Part shown: positions 24,286-36,700 of the stretch, one piece after another
How positions within the stretch are numbered: the first letter of the stretch is position 1
Layout of the letters: each line of letters starts with the position of its first letter
Assembly (NCBI GenBank): GCA_907165275.2
Contig: OU015655.1
Coordinates: 5,778,501 to 5,842,500, forward strand
Length of the DNA stretch: 64,000 bases
Origin: Zygaena filipendulae
Lineage: Eukaryota; Arthropoda; Insecta; Lepidoptera; Zygaenidae
Direction: 5' to 3'
Program-made: the position numbers and the translations under genes
Notes under the pieces: model-generated
Told to the model about the DNA's origin: nothing
Seen by the model: only the letters and a program-made list of their open reading frames with translations
The model's database searches: none

Positions 24286-24854
24286 AAACAATAAAATTGT
24301 AAAAATAATTTGATCAGTACTTATTTAGGTATGTAACATTTCATACTTATTATACCAGTTGCAAAATTAATATAGTGATAAACTCTATATTTTTCTTTGA
24401 TAATGGCACAAGTGTCGTGGGCTTGTGGCACATTTTTTACTAGTTGCGTTTTATTACTTTTTAGTTATATAACAGTGTGGCTACCGTAATGGCTAGTGCT
24501 ATTCCGTAATGGCCTAAATATAGTTTTATGAAATTTGTTTGTAATTACTGTCATGTGCTGTGGAATTTTGTTGAATGAATAAATAAATAAATAAATAAAC
24601 TACTGTTTGTTAACCTCAATAAATAAAAAAAAAAACCTACAAACATTACAGAAAGAAAGTAAAGAATCTTCTGTTTTTGGTCCTTGGGGAAGAGCCCTAG
24701 GGTCCTGAACCCTGAAATAGGTTCCTATTCTAACAATCAAACTAGAATTACAGAAAAACCTCTAGTTATGGTTTCGTTTGATGGAGTTAAATATAGTATA
24801 ATATGAAAATACAGGTGCTGAAATACACTAATCTATACATGTAAATAAAATTTA

Positions 24855-25320
24855 AGTGTCTGTTTGTAATTTTAAATTAACAACTTTTCACTAAATGCAT
24901 ATGAAATTATATATGGTATGGTACCTACATAAAAAATCAATTTTTAATTTTTTTTGTCTCTCTGTCTGTTTGTTCCAACTAATCTTTGAAACGGCTGGAA
25001 CAATTTGAACTGAACATTCACTGGCAGATAACAGATGTTATAAGGAGTTTTAGGCTACTTTTACTGTAGAAAAAATAGTCCTGCAGAAATTCCGATACTC
25101 ACTCAGGTGAAACCGCAGGGCACAGCTTAGATTATAAAGAGGAAAGATTTGAATTTTTGTTTGTTATGATCTAACTCAAAAACTACTGGAGTGATTTCAA
25201 AAATTCTTTCACAATTAGAAAGCTAAATTATACCCCAGTGGCATAGGCTATATTGTCCGGAATTCCCACGGGAACTCCGAAATTATCACAGGGGAAACCG
25301 TGTGGGACAGCTAGTAATAT
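24855..25320. repeat. Two adjacent dispersed short repeats
   Basis: The first copy ends CAGGTGAAACCGCAGGGCAC at about 25125; a second subtype follows to GAAACCGTGTGGGACAGC. No coding sequence seen. Confidence 0.75.
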
Positions 25321-25668
25321 TATATAATCCATTTAAAAAACAGTATGAAAACAGTAAACTTCTTCACAGTAACCCCAATCACACTTTTTCATCTTTTGAT
25401 AATGTAATTATTTAATTTTTTTGGTACTAGGGGATGGATATGTAAAAAAGAAAGAACCTTTACACAAAAATACTTTAAAATGCATTGTTTACCATAGTCA
25501 TATTCAAATTTGATTCAGGTACAATACATGTACTTTGACTCTACCTCTGGAAAAATCTCTGCAAACTAAATCATATAGTTAAATGATTGGTTATTAAGGC
25601 TTTACAGGAACTATCCAAATTATGTAATGATTATACAATGAAATGTATCTTTTAATATAAAAAGAATA

Positions 25669-25842
25669 TTATTGTGGTAAAAATTCCATAACTTTTGAAG
25701 GGATTATACAACTACCATCTGAAATTAATAACTGACTAGGTATATAAACTAAAACTAAGTAAATACTTATGTAATGTAGGACGCCCCTCTGTTTTAATGC
25801 AGAAGACTTGTAGGGTAGTGGCCAGTGAGTGGAGGCGGCCGC
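25669..25842 (-). CDS. Possible second and third exons of the same unidentified gene
   Basis: An open frame from an AG at 25843 reads AAASTHWPLPYKSSALKQRG then VLHYI. A GT at about 25762 and the acceptor ttaatttcag would splice to GSCIIPSKVMEFLPQ and TAA. Splice sites are modest and nothing is recognised; this is a hypothesis to test with transcripts. Confidence 0.25.
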   Translation of the reverse strand, partial: AAASTHWPLPYKSSALKQRGVLHYISIYLVLVYIPSQLLISDGSCIIPSKVMEFLPQ

Positions 25843-25878
25843 CTTTGTAATGGACAACGCACCCGACGAAACACTTGT

Positions 25879-25999
25879 TTACATAAGAATGTTTGGTGTT
25901 TAGGTTTGCGACGCGCTCTCGGAGTGAGCTAACATTTCACGGCCAACCACACGCGATCCCTTTATTAACATCCTATCCTTACATAAGATCCTTACGTAA
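25879..25999. promoter_or_regulatory. Cluster of TTAYRTAA (VRI/PDP1 box-like) motifs upstream of Clock
   Basis: TTACATAA occurs at 25879-25886 and 25979-25986, and TTACGTAA at 25992-25999. TTAYRTAA is the core of the PAR-bZIP (VRILLE/PDP1) site that controls Clk in Drosophila. The cluster lies about 1.7-1.8 kb before the Clock ATG. In AT-rich DNA single copies are not rare, so function is inferred. Confidence 0.3.
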
Positions 26000-26172
26000 C
26001 CACCGCGTGGAGACCTATCTTCTTTACCTTGACGACAACTACTTACACTACGTAACGCCAATGTCAATAAAAAAATCAACATTTATTAATTTAACGAAAT
26101 ATAGGTACAGGCCGGCTATGTTTAGGTAATATGTAACTGATGTAACTAAAATTTGGGAAATAATAATTTTAC

Positions 26173-26229
26173 CTCGGCCATAGTTGGAATTTCAGGCGAT
26201 ACCGGGTTTTGGTCCTCCCTTGGGTACAT
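26173..26229 (-). CDS. Possible first coding exon of an unidentified minus-strand gene
   Basis: ATG followed by 19 codons, MYPREDQNPVSPEIPTMAE, ending exactly at a GTAAAA donor in phase 0. Upstream on the minus strand is a less AT-rich block (to about 26440) with a GTAAGT at 26283, resembling a 5' UTR and promoter. A possible continuation starts at 25842 (AAASTHWPLPYKSSALKQRG), and a good acceptor at about 25717 would lead to KVMEFLPQ and a stop, giving a protein of roughly 60 residues. I do not recognise the protein. It could also be a chance ORF. Confidence 0.4.
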
Positions 26230-26282
26230 GTGTGCAGATTTGAATTTCACTACCACCAATTTTTATTTTATAAAAATAACAC

Positions 26283-26440
26283 TTACCACTAATAACTAGC
26301 CGCGCGTAGCCACTAACTTCTCTGTTTCAACTAACGCGACGCGAATCGCGACTGACTGAAGTCGCTGTCCGCCAGAGCTGTCCGCTGACTACGCAACGGA
26401 CTCAGCATTCTGACAATGACTGACATTGACAAGATTCAAG
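26283..26440 (-). promoter_or_regulatory. Possible promoter/5' UTR of the unidentified minus-strand gene
   Basis: A locally GC-richer block with CpG-containing words (ACGCGCGGCTAG, CGCGTCGCG on the minus strand) and several TCAGT initiator-like motifs near 26390-26430, followed by a GTAAGT. The next plus-strand gene is Clock at 27.7 kb, so this may be a divergent promoter region. Confidence 0.25.
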
Positions 26441-26672
26441 ATTTGACAGTGGGGTGACAATCGACAGTAGTTTTTTTTTGTTTTTATCCCTTACGAAGAA
26501 GGCAAAGGAATCTAATTCCATACAGCCAGTTCAGATGTCTTTCGGTGAGATGCGTTTCGATGCTTCATCGCGACTTCTGGAAGCGATTTTTCACGATAAA
26601 CTATTTCACTGTTGTTAAAATGTTGATATCCTATTTTACACTCGAAAATATCATGGATAGGCATAACGTAAG

Positions 26673-26722
26673 TGACAAAATCAATAGATTTGATTAAAAA
26701 ATCAAATCTATTGATTTTGTCA
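26673..26722. repeat. Perfect 22-bp inverted repeat with 6-bp loop
   Basis: 26673-26694 and 26701-26722 are exact reverse complements (TGACAAAATCAATAGATTTG and on), with loop TAAAAA. It lies about 1 kb upstream of the Clock ATG. Confidence 0.9.
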
Positions 26723-27721
26723 AAGATCAATTAAAGTTTATTTGTTGAGTTATAAACTGTTTAATTTTGACTATATCTGTCTCTTTCTAAAACGGAATTT
26801 TGTATGGCGGCTGTAGGGCGTTACAAGCCGAGTGACGTCACTATAGGACTAGCGCTTTCCTTGTCTACTTTGAACTTATAACCATTAAACTGTTGACGTC
26901 TACTTGGTGCTCCGTTTAGTAGTGTCCAATACAATGCGGGTAGTGTTTAGTAATGACTGTCTCAAATGTGGCCGAAATTGAAATTACAATCAGTCAAGTT
27001 CAATATTTACTAACTTACTAACTTAACTTCTCATATTTTTTGCACATGCATAGCATGTCATGAGCAAATCTAAGATCTGAGTCATAAACTAATTTGCAAA
27101 ACACGGAAATAAAACTGACGTCCACTCTGCTAAAAATCCCGCCAAAAGTCCAAGAAAAATATAACTGAATTGACTGTATGGACTTAGCTTCTTTTGCCTT
27201 TCCCATAAGTAGGTACTAAATTTATCAAAAAAATAATAATCTTTTTGGCTAATGGCCAATGGCTATGTTTTGATTCTATCGATAAAGTGGATGAAACAGA
27301 TTTTTATGCGGATTGTGGATAACTTGATTAGGTTTAGAAACGTTCAATTTATTCAATCATAAAGAGATGGATTTTTTACCAATAAAGTGATATAAAATGT
27401 AAATATTTGCATGGGTGCGGAAAGTTACTCTTCCAGTGCGAAGTTTTACGATAACGTGTATCTACGACATAATATATAAATATAATATGGCTCCATTTCC
27501 AGATTTATAAATATTCTTAAGTTCTTTCTACTAAGTAGTATTACTATGCACTATATGTCCAAAGTCACGCTTCAATTGTGCCTATTCTACTAACTATAGA
27601 ACAAGCTATTTAGGTACCTTACTACTTTAAAAAATGAGCTAGGTACCTTGCAAAAGTGTCATGTCGATTTTAAATAAATTACCATTAGTAGAGTTTTTAT
27701 TTTAAATTGTATAAAAGCAGT

Positions 27722-30700
27722 ATGGACGACGATGGAGATGATAAAGACGATTCGAAAAGGTAATTGATTAATCTGAGTAGCACACTATACAAGTGTTGTG
27801 GTAATAAAAATAAATAATACAAATTTTATTTAACCCAGAAAATTAGAGAAGCTAATTTTTGCACATTTTTTACTATAGCATTGAGATAATTGTTTGACCT
27901 TTTAACTTTTAACTGTTTACTGACAAGCAATAGAGAATAACATAATATGTGTGCATCATCACTATGCCAAATCTGAACTTTCTACATTACTTAATTTAAA
28001 AAAAACTCTGTAACAGACACACAAAGGAGTGATTTTAAAAGGATTCTATTTTTCTTCCTAAAAAAAAAAATCCCAAAAAAAATTGCTTAAAATTGGTATA
28101 ATATATGCCCTAAAAATGGAACTTACAATAAAGTTTTTCGGGAACCAAAAGGTCTGAATTGGTGCTAAATATTTTCCAAAAGTTTTTAAAAGAGTTTAAA
28201 AAAACTATGAGGAATAGCGAAAAATGCTCAAAGAGCTCAAAGAACAGGGCTGATTATCATGGTAACTTGAACTAGATATACTCAACTTTTTTATAAATTA
28301 CTTTCTTAACCAGGAATCAAACCTATTTGATTTGGAAAAAAAGACTACCTGGATCATTGTGCCATCCTGTAGTGTGGCTTGAATAAGGATCAAATTCTGA
28401 GAAGTAATAATAAATTGCAAACTAATAAAAAAGTCCAATTTTTTTCTTGAATTTTACACAACTAGGTATCTAAAATTTATTCAACTGTAAGAAAATTGGC
28501 CCAAAAATCCTTTGAGAATTTTTTGGTATTACTCATGGTTTCGGATTTTGGCCATCAATGCCCACTTGGAAAATTTTACTGGTATATCATAACTGACACA
28601 GCTTTATAAAAAATCCCACCATACCTAAAGAAGTTTCTCTTCAATAATGTTTAGGAGGACCCGTAACTTGAGTGAAAAGAAGAGGAGAGACCAGTTTAAC
28701 ATGCTGGTCAATGAGCTGAGTACCATGGTCTCCACAAGCAATCGGAAGATGGATAAGTCTACTGTGCTTAAGTCCACTATATCTTTTCTTAAGAATCATA
28801 ATGGTGAGTGACACTTAAAGTTGATCGTTTTTATTACAGTAAGTACATACCTTTTTCTAAGCCAACAAACATGCAATTGCTGGCTTATTCAAATAAAGAA
28901 ATGCAGCATTAAAAAGGATGACATTTTCACAAATAGGTAAATGTACTTATTTTGTTTTAACTACAAATTAATTATATGCTATAAAAATACACATTTTTAC
29001 AGAAATTACAGTCAGATCTCGGGCTCATGATGTACAAGAGGACTGGAAACCAGCATTTTTGTCAAATGAAGAGTTCACATATTTATTATTAGAGGCACTC
29101 GAAGGTTTTGCTATGGTTTTCTCTGTTACTGGCCTTATATATTATGTCTCTGAGAGCATCACCTCCTTATTGGGACATAATCCGGTTTGTTAATCTTTAT
29201 TCTCAAAAATTTGTATGCAATTTATTCAATAATTATAATATTAATCTTTTTATTGTATCATAATACTATGGTGACGGTTTTTTTTTGTTTTCAGGCTGAT
29301 CTTATAAATAACAGCATTTTTGATTTAATATATGAAGATGATTGTCCAAACCTGTACAGTATCCTACATAATCCAGGGACAGATATGGATGCAATGCAAG
29401 CTCCTGGCAATGGTTTGTACTTTTTTTCACACATACATGACTTTATTTAGTAATTAATCTGTGAGATAGATTGTTATTTATAATTGCGTCAATCTCAATA
29501 TCTTTTCCTATTATTATTATATTATGTATGTTTAAAAATAGAAATTATTTTAATTACAGTATTTGGGCATATTCTAATGCTATGTAAAGGTGATTTCAGA
29601 CCAAGCTGATATTTTACTTTAACGTATGAGTGTATCTATCATAATTAGATAAGCATCCGGTTTTGGACATATTAACACTATCTACCTTATTGTCTACCAT
29701 GAGAAAAAAGATAACATGATGCATCTATTCTGTGACCTAATATATTTTTGTATATTTTATGAGTTATATCTGCTATGTGAATTGAATTGTTATTAATGAA
29801 AAACCCAACAAAAGCTTTACCGAAGTTTATAATAATTAACCTACTGTTATTAGTATATAGCTATATTATAACCATAACCATGTTTAATATACAGCTATAG
29901 TGATTGGGGTGGCAATAACATGATTCACCTCGAAACAATATTCTTTCCTATTATTTGAATATACCTATCTACCATATTATAACTGTTTGTATCAAGTAGC
30001 AGAGAGTCGCCTCGACATTGCGAATTCTAAACTGATGACCGTACCGTACAGTAGGTACCGACCGGGAAATAAGGTACATTTTTCTTTGTTAGTTACCTTG
30101 GGTCACTATGTATAGGTAGCGCAAAGTGCGTGGTTCATGTTTCTACGTTTAGTGCTATGTACGCATTGCGAACGAGGCGAGGCAGTGTGCAAGGATCACG
30201 CAACGTCGTCTATCCTTTTTTTTGTTGTGAAACAGGCTACAATATTTAAAGACGCGTGAGCATGTTTATGTTGCGCCATGTTGAATGATATTATATCCAT
30301 GTGTATAGTTTAATAAAGCTCCATATAAGCGAACCTTTTTACCCTACTACAAGACAGATCACCGGTTTGTCCGCAGACGTGTTGGGGTGTGCGTTTGTCG
30401 TAGGAACGAGTCGGGGCGCGGGAAGCAGCGATAAGTTCGAAATTTAAGTTGTCCAATAATCCCATGTGATAACGGCGTCTGTCGTGATAGAACTGATCAA
30501 GTCGTTTATCAGCGGACTCCTCTATGAAAGGAAACTGTTTTAGCCCAAATTTATTAAAATTTTAGAATGTTTAAAATTGTATGAAAAGAAATATGAAATC
30601 AAATAACTTTATTGTATACCCACAAACATGAATATTGCTACTTAATACTACTAAAACTGTAAATCATGTCATTGCTATAGTTAAATAATTTTTAAACTTG

Positions 30701-33700
30701 TTGATTATATAAAAAATATGTCTTTCCCAACTTATGTATAATAACTCTGCAACGAGAGTGCTATGCTTTACGAAATTAATATGATTTTATTTATTTATTT
30801 GTATAATAAAACTGCAACGGTGGCGTGTCTGCAGTCTGTCCTTTCATCACGCTGCGCGAGTTTAGATGATACTTAACGTGTTACCACTTAATTTTTTTTT
30901 CAATACTTCTCCAAACTAGTAGGTACACACTGAAATCACTATTGCGAATAATATTGTTAAATGTACCTATTTATTTTGTTTCTATTTATTTTTTATTTAT
31001 TTTTTGTTTTTTTGAACCTCTACAGTAGGTTTGTTACCTGCAGCTAAATGTAAACAGACTGCACATCATACTAGAAGAAAGAGTATTGGCGGGTAAAGAA
31101 GGGATGAACGCGTAATGTTTGTGGCACACAGCTACGAGCTACCCGCAATTTTGTATCCTCTGAGCAAACAACTGGCTCTCGCAAGATATCTACGTATATA
31201 TAAATACGTACTGCTAATAGTAGAGTAGGTTCAGCTATAGTGTTTCTATTTCACGAAGTCCGTTTGGTTATGATTGTGTTGATATGTGTAGATGCTATTG
31301 CAATGATGTTAATTCAAACAAATGCGCTCATCGGTACACGTCACTACTACAACCAGGCAGAGTGGACTTCGTGAAATCGAACAACTATAGTTTGTAGACA
31401 GGCAGCTCACCTAATCAACGCTAATAGTTATTAAGTTTTATAGTTAACCTACTAGCTGTGCTCAGCATGCGTTGCAAGGACTTTTTTTTACGCTGCGTGC
31501 AATAGCCTATCAAAGTTTCATTGCACTCGGACGAATGTTATTTCTCCGCAAAGAAAAAAAGGAAGAGACAAACATTAAATTTTATTTATAATATAATAAT
31601 TATGAAAAAGACTACCTGTGCTATTATGAGTTATTTGCGTTGCAATGCAATGTTTATTAAATTCATTACAATATTTTTAAAAACCTTCCCCAGCGCCCCG
31701 CGCATTACAACCCATCGAAGTTTAAGATCGCATGCTTACGAAATAAATAAAATATAAAGACAAATTGAGAATAAACATAGAAGCGAAGAAACTTTCATTT
31801 GTGTAAAGCTGTTTCCTGCGACTTTCCGTTTTATCCGTGTTGATTTCGGAGATCCCGCTGGAACTCCGGGGTAAAAAGTATCCTATGTGTTTTTCTGTAC
31901 CCCTGACAACATGTGTGCAAAATTTGAATGATGATCGGTTGACTTAGTCTTACGCCCTTATTACTCGTCAAGTAACAACGTGTTTATGAATCTATCTAAA
32001 TTATTTATAATACAATATTTGGCGCGTACGCCGCCCGCAGCAAAAAAATTCGAACCGGTAGACGCGAGCGTAGCGCTTGGAATTTCGTAGATAGGTCACC
32101 TCCAAACTAATTGTTGAATAACTTTTAAAGTATAAATTTTTTCGACATAAAATATATTTTAATCATATTATTGTTTATTTTTTTAAATGCGGTGTATCAG
32201 GTTTTCAGTTATTTCATTAACACGTTGTATACCTAATATTAGTATCGATTCGATATAGGTATTGTGTAATATAAAAGATAGATGAGAAGAGCTTCAAGCC
32301 CGCATTTACACGATTTGTTTTGCGTTCTTTACCTATAATCTATTGTAACCTTTTGAAAATGTTATGTATTATGTAAAATTGTGGTCAAAACATTCTATAT
32401 ACGAGTATTTATTAGAATAATCTACAAACAGCGAACGTGATACTTTTTTTTTTGCATACCATTTTTACCATCGCGAATATTCTTTGAATCTATCTTAAGT
32501 ATTGGTCTTAGTTGTGATGAATAAATACATACAAAAGTGCATATTATGCGTATTATCCTAAAAATCTATGTTTTATATTGTAAATTATGTTCTGAGTATG
32601 CACGTACCTACACCTAACTCACAAGCAAAATAATTAGTAACTTTTATTTCTACTGGCTGTTGCGAGCGTATCTTTGCTTGAATTCCGAAATTTTAGCTTT
32701 ATGTATCTTAATACTATTATTTTATAGTTTAAGTTTCAATAATAATGATGATCGTAGCTACAAAAACAAGCTGCGTCAAGCTTACGACCATTATTACTAC
32801 AAGTACACCTAAAAATCCTCTGCCACACCTCTCGTGCCGGTATGCGCCTAGTAATGCTCTGCTCCTAGATTTATTTTACTATACTCTCTTATACTCATTT
32901 AGGGTGTCCTTATGGTCTGCGATTTATATTTCTCTGGTTTTGAATACAGCACATACATCATACAGCTCAAAGAGATATATTCAAAACTAGCTGTCCCCCG
33001 CAGTTTTACCTGCGATAATTTTGGAGTTCCCGTGTAAACGTCACAAACTCACAATTCACAAACTTTAGCTCTTTATAATGTTAGTATAGATTAATCATGT
33101 TAACTGGTATAAACAAGTAAGTATTGAGTATTTAACTGCACGAATAGAGCGCGAGGGTGAATCATATGGAGCATCCGTCGTGCTGACTATGCAACAGGTT
33201 ATTTTTGCTACGGCTCACTTCGGCACTGATCACCTACCGTTATTTACAGACATGAAACTAATAGAAAAAATGGGAAAACAATTATTAATTTACTAGGTTT
33301 ACTTTATCAATAGTGCCTGGTAAGCAATGATATTAAATATGAATGGTGCAAGTGGTGCTAACCGCTTAGCTATGCTCGCGTATTGCAATCTCCTCATGTT
33401 ACCATGCTACCGCTCCCATGGGGAGCCCCATGGGGTGCTCAGTACCCCTGATAACGTGTATGCGAAATTGAAATGATCACCAGTTGAGTATTTAGGCGTG
33501 AAAACGTAACCGACGAACAGACACTGACTATTAGCTGTCCTCCGCGGTTACACCCGCGGTAATTTCGGAGTTTCCGCGGAAATTCTAGTGTAAACTATAC
33601 GTATAATTCTTCCTCTTGGATCACTCTATCTATTAAAAAAACCGCATCAAAATCCGTTGCATAGTTTTAAAGGTCTAAGCATACATATTAGGGACAGACA

Positions 33701-36700
33701 GCGGGAAGCGACTTTGTTTTATACTATGTAGTGATATGGTAATACGTATAGAATGCAATGACTTTTTTCGACTAGTGTTAATGCGAGTTTACACTTTACA
33801 TAATTGTTTATAATGCATATGCGCAGAAAGTGCCCTCATAGTAACAGCTCCAGTATAGTAAAAGAAGTCGCATCTTTTCAATACATCTAAAAAGTGGTAT
33901 AGAGACCAAATCTCTAAATTCTTAAATATAAAATAAAGGGTCGGTCGTAAAATAAAATTAGGGTAAACCAATTATCGTGATACCTAATAATGTATTCTAC
34001 CTAAAAATAATGTTTTTTTTTTTAGATATTTGGGAAGACAATCAGACACTGAACACCCACCTTCAATAAGTCCCTCGTTTAACTACTAGAGTTTAGTACT
34101 AGAGTAGCATCTTAAATTCTTAATAGGTAACTCTATTGTGTTTAAGAAAAATTTTAACTGCTGTTTATTTTTGTGTTGTAGAGCAAGAGGTTACGTTCCA
34201 ATGTCACTTACGACGAGGTGCTCTTGACTTCAGGGACGAAACGACATACGAACTTATACAGTTCAGTGGGCATTTTAGTAAGTGTCTTTTTCATTTTATC
34301 ACCTGAATCTTAGGGGAAATATTTAATTGTACATAAAAAAACTTATATGCACCCTAAATGTACCACATGTCTACGCGTATCACATAATATATTATGACTA
34401 CGCTAAAACTAGCGCAAAATTCTGATTTGCGAGCACACCATCGACCTATTTATTACTAAGTTAGGTCAGGTTTGAACAGCGTACCTACACAAAGTGCGAG
34501 TTAATCGAGCGCAACGAGCGTGCCGCGGCATCGGTCAGCGACACGCCAAGATCAGATTTCTCGCGACACGCTAAGTTTGTATTCTCATCTTCGAGCACTC
34601 ACCACAATGCGTTTTCTGTCCTCAATGTTTTACAATATTACCGTCACTTTGCAAACTAACGGTTTAAAAAGTTACGATGACATGTAGGTACTTTTTTATG
34701 TATATTAATGACATATACATATGTAAGGCAAACATGAACATGATAAACATAATATACACTCGAGAGCAATGAATTAGGGTCAGGTAAAGATATCTGAATA
34801 ACTCAAAAACTAAGAACGCTAGCTTAATGAAATAAATTGTGTTTGATAGACAATTTAATGTTCCGTAAATGAAAGTAATAAAATGTATAAGCCACTTTGT
34901 ATTTTATTCATAAAAAATTAAAATAACATAAAAATACCCTTTCTCAACTTATATCAACAATATAAAAATAATTGTTTTGTTTTATTACTTTTAAATTTCT
35001 CGTGTTTTAGTACTTTGTATTACCTCCACGTGCTCTCATCACTGCGGTATTGCGGTTTGGCATGCTGTACACCAAGTTTCTTAAACGATGTTGGGGAATA
35101 TTCTCGCATTCCTTTACGAGAGCGACTTTGAGCGTGATTGGGGGAAGGTTTCGACGCCTCACACATCTTCCGAGCTCGTCACAAGCATGCTCGATCGGAT
35201 TGAGGTCTGGGCTGCGTGGTGGCCACTCCATACAGTTAATGTTAACTTCTTGAAGCTACTCAATCACAATTCTACCAGTATGAGGCCGGGCATTGTCATG
35301 CATGAAGATAGCATCCTCTTCCAAATTGATCATAAATGGACCAACATATTCTAACTTATTCGTTTAGGATTTCTTCCACGTATCTTCCACTAGTTATAGA
35401 GCCGTTTTCTATAAGCACCAGCTCTCTGCGGCTCCCTGAAGAAATTCCGGCCCATACAATTAACGATCCACCACCATAGGCCAGTCTCTTCGATGCAGGC
35501 TTGCTTGAATCGCTCCCCTGGTCTTATATACACTCTCGTTCTTCCATCATGCTTATAGAGCATAAACTTTGATTCATCTGAGAACCAATTCTTGACCAAT
35601 CTTCAACACTCCAATTTAAGTGATTTCGAGCATATCTAAAATATCGAAATACGATGTTCTCGCTCCAATTTATGGCCGTTTGCAGATCTTCATGGTTTTA
35701 AATTTGCGTCAGCAAGTTGTCGTCTTACAGACATGCACTTGGATTACTTCCTCCGCGGCGTTGGAACTGATGTGTAAGTTCAGTTCCTGTAAGAAAGCGG
35801 TTTCGAAGCATTGTGTTGACCAAATACCGATCTTCTCGTGCTGTGGTACGTCTGGCTCTACCTTTTCCTGGAGTGCGTAGGTTTGAGCCGATTTCCTCGT
35901 AACGCCGGAGAACTTTTTGTGCAGTTGACAGCGACACACCAACTGTCCTTGCTGGATCACGCTGACTCCGGCCGTTTTCCAGCATTGTGAGAATTCTGGT
36001 GCATTCTTCAGGTGTAAGCGACATTATTGCAGCTTTAATAATGAATATTCAACATCAGAAACGCTTTTTATACACCTTTTTATATGAGAGACTACAAACA
36101 AAAGTAAAAACCGAAGAAGAAAATGTTTAGTTCGATTTACAAAAGTACCATTTTTTGTATTTTGTCATTTTTTATGGCATAGCTTTACAGTAACTGATAA
36201 ATTTTATTACTTTTATTCAAGGAACATTTAACTGTCTATCAAACACAATTTATTTCATTAAGCTAGCATTTTTAGTTTTTGAGTTATTGAGATATCTTTA
36301 CCTGACCCTAATTCATTGCTCTCGAGTGTATATATGTGAAGGAATATGTGAACGAGGTGAAAGAGATGTATCTATCAGGAATTAAGATCGATCGTAGCCG
36401 ATAGAGGTTGATATTAATTAGTAGCTGCCTAACTCCTTTGAAGGTAGATAGGCATGAGTCCTATAATATGTATTATGTATTTTATACATGCGTGAGTTTG
36501 ACCATCTTTTTTCCTTTAAAAATGTTAAGTTCCAATCAACAAACTCCAATCAATATGATAATATTGACAACGAGTTTGTTTCTTGACAGGAATAGATGTA
36601 GAACAAGTTGACAACGGTGATGTAGCAGGCTACCAGCAGGACCATGAACTAAGGTAAAAAAACAACGAACGAGAAACCCTTACGATTAATTATAAATGCG

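Larger units (their letters stand above)
29413..34181. other. Clock intron 4 (4.8 kb)
   Basis: It holds short repeats (31.8, 33.0 and 33.4 kb), a small inverted-repeat element at 31235-31390 and a CG-richer block at about 30100-30530 with no open frame. No host exon was found. Confidence 0.6.
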
